A DNA stretch of 64,000 bases from Lachnospira sp. (GTDB lineage: Bacteria; Bacillota; Clostridia; Lachnospirales; Lachnospiraceae), in contig JAGATQ010000057.1 of NCBI GenBank assembly GCA_017621205.1, positions 1-64,000 on the forward strand. Direction: 5' to 3'. The notes under the pieces are model-generated. The model was not told the origin of the DNA, ran no database searches, and was given only the letters and a program-made list of their open reading frames with translations. Position numbers and translations under genes: made by a program. Below are positions 45,851 through 54,570 of this stretch, in pieces; the stretch's first letter is position 1; each line of letters opens with the position of its first letter.

Positions 45851-46285
45851 ATGAAAATTAACAACAAAGAAGAATTTGAAAAACAGAACGTATTTGGTTT
45901 AGGAGATGCCAATACAGCATTTGCAAAGTATTTTATCGGTAATTCTTATTTGAATCCGCTCACTAATCCAAAGGAGTGTGCTGTATTTTTGGCAAATGTT
46001 ACGTTTGAGCCGGGCTGCCGCAATAACTGGCATATCCATCATGCGAAAAGCGGGGGCGGTCAGCTTTTAATTTGTACTGCCGGAAGCGGTTGGTATCAGG
46101 AGGAAGGAAAGGAGCCGGTTAGTTTGGAGTCGGGAACAGTTATCACGATTCCACCAGAGGTAAAGCATTGGCATGGAGCCAAGAAGGATAGCTGGTTTTC
46201 CCACATTGCTGTAGAAGTTCCCGGTGAAGATACCAGTAATGAATGGCTTGAGGCGGTAGATGATGAGGCGTATGCTAAATTATAG
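45851..46285 (+). CDS. Cupin-domain protein
   Basis: A 144-residue single-domain cupin. The metal-binding motif WHIHHAKSGGGQ with three His appears near residue 55, and the second motif, IPPEVKHWHGAKKDSWF, near residue 103. It resembles the small carboxymuconolactone-decarboxylase-associated/quinone-related cupins often found beside flavodoxin and metallo-hydrolase genes in Clostridia. The reaction is not known. The ATG at 45851 follows GAAGGAGGAAAACATT. Confidence 0.85.
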   Translation: MKINNKEEFEKQNVFGLGDANTAFAKYFIGNSYLNPLTNPKECAVFLANVTFEPGCRNNWHIHHAKSGGGQLLICTAGSGWYQEEGKEPVSLESGTVITIPPEVKHWHGAKKDSWFSHIAVEVPGEDTSNEWLEAVDDEAYAKL

Positions 46286-46312
46286 CTGATGTAAGGATTG
46301 ATACCAATAAAT

Positions 46313-46334
46313 CAGTCATAGTGACTGTCTTTTT
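46313..46334 (+). terminator. Short terminator-like hairpin after the cupin gene
   Basis: CAGTCA-TAG-TGACTG followed by TCTTTTTG. The stem is only 6 bp with a three-base loop. Confidence 0.5.
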
Positions 46335-46409
46335 GTGGATTTATATGGATTGTGTGTTATACTGTGGTGTGTCGGAGGGACAATTCTAACTTATAGGAGA
46401 GAAGAAGAT

Positions 46410-47231
46410 ATGAAAATTATTAATCTGGTGGAAGATACAACAATTGGGGATTGTTTGAACGAACATGGTCTAAGTTTTTACATTGAGACAGAAAAACATA
46501 AGCTGCTGGTGGATAGTGGCGCTACAGACATGTTTCTGCATAATGCGGATATACTGGGAGTGGATTTGACACAGGTAGATACCTTTGTTTTAAGTCACGG
46601 ACACTATGATCATGCAGGGGGTCTGACAGCCTTTGCAAAAATAAATCCCAATGCGAAAATTTATTTAAAGGATTCTGTGGGAGGGGACTATTATCACCTG
46701 CTACCGGAGTGTGAGAAATATATTGGTATTGATAAAGAAATTTTGCAATTGCCACAGATTATCAAGGTGAAGGAAAATGTGCAAATAGATGACGAACTGT
46801 TTTTGTTTTCTAATTTTAATAGAAAGCGGTATCCGGCATGGAGTAATCAGGAACTGAAGCAGAAAATCGGAAATACCTATATACAGGATGATTTTGCTCA
46901 TGAGCAATGTCTTGTGATTTCACAGGGGAAACAACGCATACTGATGTCAGGCTGTGCACATAATGGAATTTTGAGTATTCTGGACAGGTATTTAGAATTG
47001 CTTGGAGCATATCCAGACACGGTTATCAGCGGTTTTCATATGATGAAAAAGAGCGATTATACAGAAGAGGAAGTGGATTATATCAGGCAGACGGCTCATG
47101 AACTTATGAAGACAAAGGCATTGTTTTACACAGGACATTGTACAGGACAGAAGGCTTTTGCAATCATGAAAGAAATGATGGGGGAACAACTGCAGGAATT
47201 TCATAGTGGTTCGGAGCTGGAGATGAAATAG
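46410..47231 (+). CDS. Metallo-beta-lactamase-fold hydrolase (COG1237-like)
   Basis: A 273-residue protein with the metal motif VLSHGHYDHAGGL near residues 58-70, a later SGCAHNGILSIL and SGFHMMKKSD, and the closing YTGHCTGQKAF. This pattern fits the subgroup that includes a dihydropterin ribofuranosyl-aminobenzene phosphate synthase of methanogens; the substrate here is unknown. The ATG at 46410 follows AGGAGAGAAGAAGAT. No signal peptide. Confidence 0.82.
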   Translation: MKIINLVEDTTIGDCLNEHGLSFYIETEKHKLLVDSGATDMFLHNADILGVDLTQVDTFVLSHGHYDHAGGLTAFAKINPNAKIYLKDSVGGDYYHLLPECEKYIGIDKEILQLPQIIKVKENVQIDDELFLFSNFNRKRYPAWSNQELKQKIGNTYIQDDFAHEQCLVISQGKQRILMSGCAHNGILSILDRYLELLGAYPDTVISGFHMMKKSDYTEEEVDYIRQTAHELMKTKALFYTGHCTGQKAFAIMKEMMGEQLQEFHSGSELEMK

Positions 47232-47255
47232 CTAAAATGTTTGGAGGTATGGATA

Positions 47256-47414
47256 ATGAGGAGATGGACATCAGGTTTTCTATGCATTTTAATGGTATTA
47301 TCACTTGCGGCATGTGGGAACACAACAGAAGAAAATAGGAACAGCAGCGTGAGTGTGATAACATCAGAGGAGTCAGAAGTGGCAGGATGGATGACGGGGC
47401 TTAATCTGCAATAA
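47256..47414 (+). CDS. Short lipoprotein, probable N-terminal remnant
   Basis: A 52-residue open frame that starts MRRWTSGFLCILMVLSLAAC, a classic lipoprotein signal with lipobox LAAC (Cys20), preceded by GGAGGT with 7-base spacing. It continues with a Ser/Asn/Glu-rich linker (GNTTEENRNSSVSVITSEE) and stops at a TAA. Extracytoplasmic lipoproteins in this group often carry such a linker before a folded domain, yet no domain follows. It may be the truncated start of a flavodoxin-like lipoprotein, since a secreted flavodoxin is the next gene, or a small intact lipopeptide. Confidence 0.65.
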   Translation: MRRWTSGFLCILMVLSLAACGNTTEENRNSSVSVITSEESEVAGWMTGLNLQ

Positions 47415-47443
47415 ATAACCAATCATTGAAGGAGGCTAAGATT

Positions 47444-48037
47444 ATGATGAAGTTAAAGAAACGCATGAAATGGATGAATTTTTTATTGATGCTGTCATTG
47501 GTTTTGGGGCTGGCACTTCCTTTGGTAAATGCCAGTGCAGCAGATAAGTCAAAAAAACAGAAGGTATTGGTTGTTTATTTTTCAGCGACAGGAACGACAA
47601 AGAGTGCAGCTAAGAAGGTAAAAGATGCAACAGGCGGCAAGCTATATGAGATTAAGGCAGCCGACCCATATACCGATGAAGATTTAGATTACAACAATGA
47701 CAATTGCAGAGTCAATGTAGAACAGAAGGATGGTACTGCCAGACCGAAGATAAAGGGTAAGGTAAAAAATATTAGGAAATATGATGTCATTTTTATTGGT
47801 TACCCGATATGGCATAGTAAGGAGCCCATGATTATCCGGACATTTCTGGAATCCTACAACCTAAAAGGCAAAAGAATTGTACCATTCTGCACCAGTGGTG
47901 GAAGTGGAATCTCTGGCAGTATGAAAGGAATTAAGGCATCTGCAAAAGGGGCGAAAGTGGAAAAAGGCAAGGATTTAACGGATTCTTCTTCTAAGAGCGT
48001 GGCCAATTGGGCGAAAAAGAAATTGAAGCAGAGTTAA
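47444..48037 (+). CDS. Secreted flavodoxin-fold protein
   Basis: A 197-residue protein with a signal peptide (basic MKLKKRMK, hydrophobic core, cleavage near NASAADK, residues ~31-34) and then a flavodoxin_4-like domain. The FMN phosphate loop is FSATGTTKSAA, the second loop is IGYPIWHSKEP, and the third is CTSGGSGISGS. Placement outside the membrane is unusual for flavodoxins and suggests extracytosolic flavin redox chemistry. It follows a lipoprotein remnant and two small-molecule-enzyme genes and is closed by a strong terminator. Confidence 0.85.
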   Translation: MMKLKKRMKWMNFLLMLSLVLGLALPLVNASAADKSKKQKVLVVYFSATGTTKSAAKKVKDATGGKLYEIKAADPYTDEDLDYNNDNCRVNVEQKDGTARPKIKGKVKNIRKYDVIFIGYPIWHSKEPMIIRTFLESYNLKGKRIVPFCTSGGSGISGSMKGIKASAKGAKVEKGKDLTDSSSKSVANWAKKKLKQS

Positions 48038-48073
48038 TTGAAATAGTATTAAAAACATAAAAAATATAGACGG

Positions 48074-48116
48074 ACAAGAGGACAGGTATGAACGGGACCT
48101 GTCCTCTTGTTTTATA
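48074..48116 (+). terminator. Strong terminator after the flavodoxin gene
   Basis: ACAAGAGGACAGGT (48074-48087) is a perfect 14-base complement of ACCTGTCCTCTTGT (48097-48110), followed by TTTATAA. Confidence 0.85.
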
Positions 48117-48232
48117 AGAATATGGAGATTTTTATAGAGTTCGAAAATAGAAAACCCCTTGAGTTGTTCATGGGTGGTTATGTTAAGATATTAATGATAA
48201 TGTACAGGTTACATATAAAGAAGGAAAATATT

Positions 48233-48263
48233 CCAAATTAACGTCATTTACGACCAAATTAAC
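48233..48263 (-). promoter_or_regulatory. Pair of 10-bp direct repeats, LytTR-box-like
   Basis: CCAAATTAAC is repeated at 48233-48242 and 48254-48263, a 21-bp period equal to two helical turns. Read on the minus strand, the sites are GACGTTAAT and TTTGTTAAT, close to the published LytTR consensus, in which two 9-bp repeats are about 12 bases apart. They lie 120-150 bases before the chemoreceptor gene, two genes upstream of a LytTR-type regulator. No other structure is evident in the 345-base gap besides the terminator. Confidence 0.5.
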
Positions 48264-48382
48264 AAAAAATGGCAAAAATTGATGTGATATACTATTTATA
48301 TGTATGTTTTTTGTTTGTAAAATGTTGGTTATGTAGTAGACATAGATTATATAAGGATGAAGGATACAAAGGAGAGGAAAGT

Positions 48383-49945
48383 ATGGTAAATGAGGTTGAG
48401 TTTAAAAAAGCGAATAACTATTCGTTGAAATGTATGCGCGTCACCTTTATTGTAATGGTTATCGCATGGATATTGAACATGCTGCACATTTTTATCGTGG
48501 ATCAGACCATAATGAATAACACTCTTATTGGTGCGGCTGTATTTCTGGCATTGGGATATGCCGTTAAATATGTGCTTGGTTTTGAAAAGGCGGCGTCCAA
48601 CTATATCATGCTTTTTTTGCTGGTGGCTATGATTTCCTTTGCCAATTCGGAACTGGCTTATCATGCAACCCTCTTTATGATTTTTCCTATGATATGTTCC
48701 ATTGCCTATACGGAGAAAAAGTACAAAACCTTTACTCTGGTATTGACCATTGGAGGTTTCTTCCTCTCTGTTATTGGCGGATATTATTGGGGACTGTGTG
48801 ATGCTAACACATTAGTTCTGACTACTACAAGCTCAGCTAAGGAAGCAGAAACACTTTTGGCAGGCAGTTTTACCATTAATACGAATATTGTAAATCTTAT
48901 TTTGTTCTTTGTATTTCCCAGAATCATGGCATTGGTGGGATTTAATTCTGTCTTAAATTACATCAAAAACACCCTTTTGGAAAAGATTCAAAAAGAGCAG
49001 GAGGGTATGCAGATGGCGGAACTTCTCCAAAAGTGTGAGTCCGCCTCTGAGGAACTGGTTACTATGGTGGGAGATGTGGAAGAAAATCTGGAGAATTCCC
49101 GGCGTGCCAATGAACAGATTGTTTCATCTGCCCGTGATACATCGGCAGATTGTGATGAAAGCCGTAATCAGGTGGTACATATTCAGGAAAGTGTCTCGGA
49201 GATGTCAGAGGCTATCGATGGTATTTATCAAAATACCAAAGAAATGTTCAGGATATCCGAGGATGTTACCAACCATACTCTGGGGTTTGTCAAGACAATG
49301 GATGTGGCAGTGGACTCCATGAATCAGATTAAAGAAACGGCAAGCCAGACCGGGACATCTATCAGCCAGTTAGAGAAGGGAATCGATGAAATCACCAATT
49401 TTGTAGGGCAGATTTCCGGGATTTCTGCACGTACCAATCTTTTGGCTTTGAATGCGAGCATTGAAGCGGCACGAGCCGGAGAACAGGGCAGAGGCTTTGC
49501 GGTTGTGGCGGATAATGTACAGCAGCTCGCTGAACAGTCCAAAGCAGCAAGTGATTCTGTTCAGGAGCTGGTACCCAAGATTCTTGCCAGGCTGGAGGGG
49601 GTAAAATCTATCAATGGGCAGAATCGTTTATCTGTTGAGGCGGGAATTGACAAGATATTAGATGCCAGAAACAAAGCCGAATCTTTGGGGGACATGCAGA
49701 AGAATTCCATAACCATGACCGAGCAGATTGTAGAGCGCAGCAATAAAACCAGATTGTATAGTGAACAGGTGCGGGGTATGGCGCTTTCTCTGGACGAGCT
49801 GGTTTCAAACTTTAAGAGCAGGGCGGATGAGATTGTAGACGATGCCAACAATGAAGGAGAGATTACGGGTCTGACCGAAGAGTCCTTTGCAAGGGTAAAA
49901 AGCATTGCAGAGGAATTGTTGACCTTGTCTCATGCATCCATTTAA
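48383..49945 (+). CDS. Methyl-accepting chemotaxis protein
   Basis: A 520-residue receptor. The N-terminal ~185 residues contain about six membrane helices and little periplasmic sequence, so sensing is likely in or near the membrane. The cytoplasmic signalling domain follows; its tip is ISGISARTNLLALNASIEAA then RGFAVVADNVQQLAEQSKAA. No HAMP domain is apparent, instead a coiled linker (residues ~210-260). The ATG at 48383 follows AAAGGAGAGGAAAGT; an upstream in-frame extension is not needed. No other chemotaxis gene is in the window, and a LytTR response regulator starts 37 bases after. Confidence 0.85.
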   Translation: MVNEVEFKKANNYSLKCMRVTFIVMVIAWILNMLHIFIVDQTIMNNTLIGAAVFLALGYAVKYVLGFEKAASNYIMLFLLVAMISFANSELAYHATLFMIFPMICSIAYTEKKYKTFTLVLTIGGFFLSVIGGYYWGLCDANTLVLTTTSSAKEAETLLAGSFTINTNIVNLILFFVFPRIMALVGFNSVLNYIKNTLLEKIQKEQEGMQMAELLQKCESASEELVTMVGDVEENLENSRRANEQIVSSARDTSADCDESRNQVVHIQESVSEMSEAIDGIYQNTKEMFRISEDVTNHTLGFVKTMDVAVDSMNQIKETASQTGTSISQLEKGIDEITNFVGQISGISARTNLLALNASIEAARAGEQGRGFAVVADNVQQLAEQSKAASDSVQELVPKILARLEGVKSINGQNRLSVEAGIDKILDARNKAESLGDMQKNSITMTEQIVERSNKTRLYSEQVRGMALSLDELVSNFKSRADEIVDDANNEGEITGLTEESFARVKSIAEELLTLSHASI

Positions 49946-49982
49946 CATTGGATTTTTTATACGGACTTAAGGAGGGATGTTT

Positions 49983-50690
49983 ATGCGGATAGCAGTCTGT
50001 GACGACTGTATGGAGGATGCCCTGTCTCTCAAAAAATATCTGGATGGGCAGGAGGTCAGCATCTATTCTGATACAGGAAGCCTTCTGGCAGACGTGGAAG
50101 GAAGGAACAGACAGTATGACCTGTACCTGCTGGATATTTTCATGGAGGAATCCATGAACGGAATCGAGCTGGCGGAAAAGCTGCGCAGGATACAGGAAGA
50201 AGCGACGCTCTGTTTTGTCTCCACGAGCGATGACTTTTACCGGGAGGCATACGACCTCTATGCGGTTCAGTACCTGATAAAGCCTGTGGAGAGGGAAAGC
50301 ATAAACAAGCTTCTGCAAAAAGTGCAGAAGAATCTTGCCGGGCAGAAAGACAAAGAGAAAACCCTGTCCTACTCATGGTGGGGAAAAAGAGGTGCTCTTC
50401 CCTATGGGAAAATCCGCTATATCTGTACCAGAGGTCATGCACTTTCTATATGCTGCACGGATGGGAGGATACAGGAGAGCACGGGGAAATTAAACGAACT
50501 GGAGCGGCAGATATGCGGGGACGTCTTCCTGCGCTGCCACCAGAGCTTTATCGTCAACATCTGCCATGTGGAAGGCATGAACGGCTCAGAGCTGACGATT
50601 GCCGGGGAGCAGATTCCCGTGTCCAGACGGTATTATGCAGAAGTAAAAAAGCGGTATCAGAGGATGCTGTTCGAGGAGGTGGACTGGTAA
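49983..50690 (+). CDS. LytTR-family response regulator (AgrA-like)
   Basis: A 235-residue DNA-binding regulator. The receiver domain has the acidic pocket Asp7-Asp8, phosphoacceptor Asp51 in YLLDIF and Lys in LIKPVER (~100). The C-terminal LytTR domain includes YGKIRYICTRGHALSICCTDG and the recognition-like RCHQSFIVNICHVEGM. The ATG at 49983 follows AAGGAGGGATGTTT. A GHKL histidine kinase follows 1 base after the stop, forming an AgrC/AgrA-like pair. No agrB or agrD peptide gene is seen nearby. Confidence 0.9.
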   Translation: MRIAVCDDCMEDALSLKKYLDGQEVSIYSDTGSLLADVEGRNRQYDLYLLDIFMEESMNGIELAEKLRRIQEEATLCFVSTSDDFYREAYDLYAVQYLIKPVERESINKLLQKVQKNLAGQKDKEKTLSYSWWGKRGALPYGKIRYICTRGHALSICCTDGRIQESTGKLNELERQICGDVFLRCHQSFIVNICHVEGMNGSELTIAGEQIPVSRRYYAEVKKRYQRMLFEEVDW

Positions 50691-50691
50691 A

Positions 50692-51984
50692 ATGACGATA
50701 CTCAGGGATATATCCATATATTGGGCAATGTTTCATGTAATTATCCTCTTTCTCATGCTGTTCCGGTCACGGTTTACCAGAAAAAAGACCATTGTGGCAG
50801 CAGGGATCGGTATGGGTTTTTTGATGGTGGTAAATGGTGCAGGGCTGATTGTGTTCGGTATCGAGGCATTGTCAAAGGCGTTTCTGTTTACCTGCACCAT
50901 ACCGAGTTTTATCTTTTTCTATGTGATGAGCGCAGATAAACGGTTCCGGTTTCTGCTTTCGTTTTGTCTGGCGGATACAACCTGCCTGTGGCTTATGGCG
51001 GTCACAAACCTGCTGGACTTTTATCTTGGCGGAGGAAAGTATGTGCTGATGCTTATAAGCCGGCTGATTACTTTTCCGCTGCTGGAATATCTGGCATGGC
51101 GGTATTTGAGAAAGCCTTATCTGGAATTACAGGACGCAGTAAAAAAGGGATGGGCTGTTTTTGCAGGGATGACCATGCTGTATTATATTTTGCTGGTAGT
51201 AGTGGTGCAGTTTCCCACGAATATCATATACCGCCCGGAGGACACATTCCTCTGTGTGCTGGTACTGATTCTGATGCTGTTTAATTACGGCACCATATTT
51301 TCAGCACTCTACCGCCAGCTCCTACTGTACCGAAAGCAGCAGAGCGAGCGTATCCTGCAGGAACAGAAGAACACGCTGGAGGCACAGCTTGATAGCCAGC
51401 TAAACATCAGGAAGATGAAACACGACATAAAGGGCTACACAGCCACCCTTTCCGGTCTGCTGGCTGCCCGGAAGATGGATGAGGCACTGACATACTTAAA
51501 AGGCGTGGAGGCGGAAATGGATACCCTGACAGGACAATTTTGTGCCAATCCGTACATTAATGCGGTGGCGGTCCACTACTTTGGGAAATTTGAGGATATG
51601 GGTGCAGAGTGCAGGGTGGACATACAGGTGGGGGAGGAAGAACTGCCTTATATGGATTTGTGCCAGATTCTTTCCAACGGGCTGGAAAATGCCTGCGACG
51701 CCTTAAAGGGTCTGGAAAAAGAGAAACGTAAGGTTTCCGTGCAGATGAGATATAACAGAAATTATCTTCTGATACGAATCAGGAATAAGTGCCGGGATGA
51801 TTTGTATGTGGAACAGGGAGAGATACCCGCCACGGATAAGGCGGGGCAGGATCACGGTTTCGGTCTTGCCACGGTAAAAGAGGCGGCAGAACGTCTTGAC
51901 GGAGAAAGCTTCTGTTATACGGAAGACGGATATTTTATATTGGATGTGATGCTTCCGTGCCGGGCATTTCAAAATACCTCTTAG
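50692..51984 (+). CDS. GHKL sensor histidine kinase (AgrC-like)
   Basis: A 430-residue membrane kinase. About six membrane helices occupy residues ~5-215. The phosphoacceptor is His244 in KMKHDIKGY, with the Asp after it as in HPK10 kinases. The ATPase domain is the GHKL type: LSNGLENACDA (N box) and GLATVKEAAERLDGES. The gene starts directly after its partner regulator. The signal is unknown. The DNA is richer in G+C than the core genes. Confidence 0.88.
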   Translation: MTILRDISIYWAMFHVIILFLMLFRSRFTRKKTIVAAGIGMGFLMVVNGAGLIVFGIEALSKAFLFTCTIPSFIFFYVMSADKRFRFLLSFCLADTTCLWLMAVTNLLDFYLGGGKYVLMLISRLITFPLLEYLAWRYLRKPYLELQDAVKKGWAVFAGMTMLYYILLVVVVQFPTNIIYRPEDTFLCVLVLILMLFNYGTIFSALYRQLLLYRKQQSERILQEQKNTLEAQLDSQLNIRKMKHDIKGYTATLSGLLAARKMDEALTYLKGVEAEMDTLTGQFCANPYINAVAVHYFGKFEDMGAECRVDIQVGEEELPYMDLCQILSNGLENACDALKGLEKEKRKVSVQMRYNRNYLLIRIRNKCRDDLYVEQGEIPATDKAGQDHGFGLATVKEAAERLDGESFCYTEDGYFILDVMLPCRAFQNTS

Positions 51985-52075
51985 TTTGTGCCGGACAGAA
52001 ATACGGAAGAACAACATTTACAAAATCAACATTTTGTGCTTGGCAGATACAAGAAAAGACCGGAGGAAGAATAAC

Positions 52076-54331
52076 ATGAAACGAGGACATTTGAAGAAGA
52101 GAATTGGTTCACTACTACTGGCACTGGCAATGATAGTGACTTCATTTCCGGTGCTTAGCACAGAGGTTCAGGCGGTGGAAGCGAAAACGTCAGGGACTGG
52201 TCCGTCTGTGACAGCCTTTGCCGAAAAGGACCAGTTAATGACGGTATTCAAACCGGACAAGAATGGAAATAGTGATACGATTGGAAAGCTTGCCTTCGGC
52301 AAAAACGAAGGAAATGAGGTACAGAACTGGTATATCTTAGGAAAAGACGAGGGTGTGGACGGAGCTAATACTGTCCTCTTTGCAGCAGGTCCGATAGAAA
52401 CAAACCAGATGTTTAATACCCAGAGTGATCAAACTTATACTCCTGCTGCAAATACCGGATATACAGATACCAGCTCTGTAACGGTATATGCAAACCACTA
52501 CGGAGCAAGTATGATTTACATGGATCTGGATGCGATAGCTAAGGTTTCATATTACTTTGCCGAAGCAGAGCAGGGGTTGATGAATGAGACCACAGTGAAA
52601 ACGAATGATCCTAAGAATAACGTGGACTATACCACTACAACCAAGCTGTATGCTCTTACAACAGACGATAGCGGTAGTTCTTATATCAAAGCAGGAAGCA
52701 GTGATCAGATAGTGCTTGCAAGGGAGAAATATTGGAACAGTGGAAGTGCTTTTTGGCTGCGTGCACCGGTCACATCGCATGGATCTTCTATGTTCCTGGC
52801 GAGCCCGAACAGGAATGTGTATACCAGTCTTGTCAACTTAACTAATGCAGAGGTGCCCGCTTTCAGTCTGAATCTGTCCTCTGTCCTCTTTGCATCTGCT
52901 GCGGAAGCATCATCATCGGAAACTGCTGTGGCAGAAACGATAGCGGATGGCAAGGCAATGACGCTGAGGCTGGACGGCACCGGTAAAGCAATCGGGACCG
53001 TGATATATAATGAGGCGGCCGGTAAAATTGAAGCACAGAAGGATGCAAATGCAACGGGAACTGTTTCCCTTGTGGTGCAGGGCAATGACGGAACCAACGA
53101 CTGGTATTACAGCGTGCAGGCAGGAGAGACGACGGTTGTCACGGAGGAACAGATCAAGACAGCTTGCAGCCTGTCAGGAGAGATTGACCTTGCCGACTGT
53201 AAAATCTGGCTGGAAACACCAGCGGAGAATGGCAGAGTAGCTTATGCCACCAAGATGGCAAAGACGAAAAAAACGATAGATGCAGTTGCGCTCACGGGCG
53301 TGAAGCCGGCGGGCGGCAGTGCATTCCCTGTAAAGGCCTCCTGCGGTACGGAAGGGGTTGATGCGAACTCCCTTGCGGTTACTTATACAGCGAAAGATAC
53401 CAGTGGGGCAGCAACGGGGACAGCAGAATGGAATACGGCATACCAGGCAGGGCTTACACTTGCTGCAGTCGATTTAGGCAGTACGGTTTATGTGTTTGGA
53501 GATTCGGTGTCCGTAACCGTGGATGGCGAAACAGCACAGAATGTTAAGCTAAATGATGACGGAATCCTGACGGTAACGAAAGACTTTACCACAGCGAAGA
53601 GAAAGATAACCGGCATCAGTGCACCGACAGTTCCGTCAAGTAACGTATTTGCAGATTATTACACCGCAGAGAATGTTTTGTCAAACACAAACCGTGAGCT
53701 TGGCAAAACGGCAATGCTTACACTGGAAGGAAGCACCTCTCCAAACACGGTAAATGTAGATGTGGCATGGACGCTGGTAAACGGCGGCAGCGCAGCTTAT
53801 AACGCAGCACCGGGAGCAGGCAATACCTTCAGATGGACCATTGCGGCAGTCCCAATAAAAGAGTATGATGCATCCGGATGCACAGGCTATGACACGGAAG
53901 CAGGCACGATTAGCGGCACGGTTACAATCAGCAATAAAGCGGCAACGCCTGTCACGATTACCGGGGATAACCAGACGCTTAACTTTGATGGAAGCACCAT
54001 TGATGTGTCGAAGTATTTTACCATTGATACAAATGCCGGAATCCGAAGCTATTCTCTTGTGCAGGATACAGGCGTTACAGGGGAGGGAAACTTAAGCGGG
54101 GCGGTATTGACGGTAACGAAACCGGGCGTGTTCCAGGTAAAACTGACCACGGCTGCGAATGGAAATTATGCGGCAGGAGAGAAAACCATCACGCTTACGG
54201 TAAACTACTCCAGTGGAGCGGTTACATTAGCACCTGGAAAAACGGTTGTGCGTGAATGTGAGGGGTTTATCTGTATTTTTCAAATTATCATTGCGAAAGG
54301 GGTTGACAAAATATGGCAGAGTACGGGCTAA
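52076..54331 (+). CDS. Large secreted repeat/MBG-like protein, apparently truncated
   Basis: A 751-residue secreted protein with a signal peptide (KKRIGSLLLALAMIVTSFP, cleavage around VQAVEA) and an N-terminal region with FWLRAPVTSHGSSMFLASPN and LFAASP-like segments resembling the DUF6273 domain, then Ig/MBG-like stretches (SKYFTIDTNAGIRSYSL, NYAAGEKTITLTVNY). The last ~35 residues (ECEGFICIFQIIIAKGVDKIWQSTG) do not belong to such a protein: the frame seems to run into unrelated sequence, so the original C-terminal half is missing. It is transcribed after the kinase gene (92-base gap). The ATG at 52076 follows CCGGAGGAAGAATAAC. Confidence 0.65.
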   Translation: MKRGHLKKRIGSLLLALAMIVTSFPVLSTEVQAVEAKTSGTGPSVTAFAEKDQLMTVFKPDKNGNSDTIGKLAFGKNEGNEVQNWYILGKDEGVDGANTVLFAAGPIETNQMFNTQSDQTYTPAANTGYTDTSSVTVYANHYGASMIYMDLDAIAKVSYYFAEAEQGLMNETTVKTNDPKNNVDYTTTTKLYALTTDDSGSSYIKAGSSDQIVLAREKYWNSGSAFWLRAPVTSHGSSMFLASPNRNVYTSLVNLTNAEVPAFSLNLSSVLFASAAEASSSETAVAETIADGKAMTLRLDGTGKAIGTVIYNEAAGKIEAQKDANATGTVSLVVQGNDGTNDWYYSVQAGETTVVTEEQIKTACSLSGEIDLADCKIWLETPAENGRVAYATKMAKTKKTIDAVALTGVKPAGGSAFPVKASCGTEGVDANSLAVTYTAKDTSGAATGTAEWNTAYQAGLTLAAVDLGSTVYVFGDSVSVTVDGETAQNVKLNDDGILTVTKDFTTAKRKITGISAPTVPSSNVFADYYTAENVLSNTNRELGKTAMLTLEGSTSPNTVNVDVAWTLVNGGSAAYNAAPGAGNTFRWTIAAVPIKEYDASGCTGYDTEAGTISGTVTISNKAATPVTITGDNQTLNFDGSTIDVSKYFTIDTNAGIRSYSLVQDTGVTGEGNLSGAVLTVTKPGVFQVKLTTAANGNYAAGEKTITLTVNYSSGAVTLAPGKTVVRECEGFICIFQIIIAKGVDKIWQSTG

Positions 54332-54570
54332 TTCTTAGCAAGCAAGCAAGGGTGAAGTATGTCCTTTTGTCAATTTTCACAGACAGATTTTGTTTAAAAT
54401 TAAATCAGAGTAGGGGAAAAACTGTAATTTTATGAAGCTTTATGGAGTATAACATAGAGCCATAGAATGACAGGTTATTTTTTATTTCCGCAAAGCAATG
54501 AGCCAAGCGTAGCTTGCTGCGGAGTATTTAACTTATAGAATTATAGAAAATCGGGAGAGGTGAAAGGAGA
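54332..54570. other. Gap between the two large secreted proteins
   Basis: About 240 bases with no gene. It includes an imperfect hairpin CCGCAAAGCAA...TTGCTGCGG near 54487-54522 and a repeated GCAAGCAAGCAAGG near 54337. This may be scar sequence from the rearrangement that removed the end of the preceding gene; no insertion sequence is recognisable. Confidence 0.4.

Noticed and set aside
48269..48382. A 38-residue N-terminal extension of the chemoreceptor.
   Set aside because: It has no ribosome site, whereas AAAGGAGAGGAAAGT precedes the ATG at 48383.
49983..51984. A full agr quorum-sensing system.
   Set aside because: Only AgrA/AgrC-like proteins are present; no agrB-like protease or agrD-like peptide frame was found around them.
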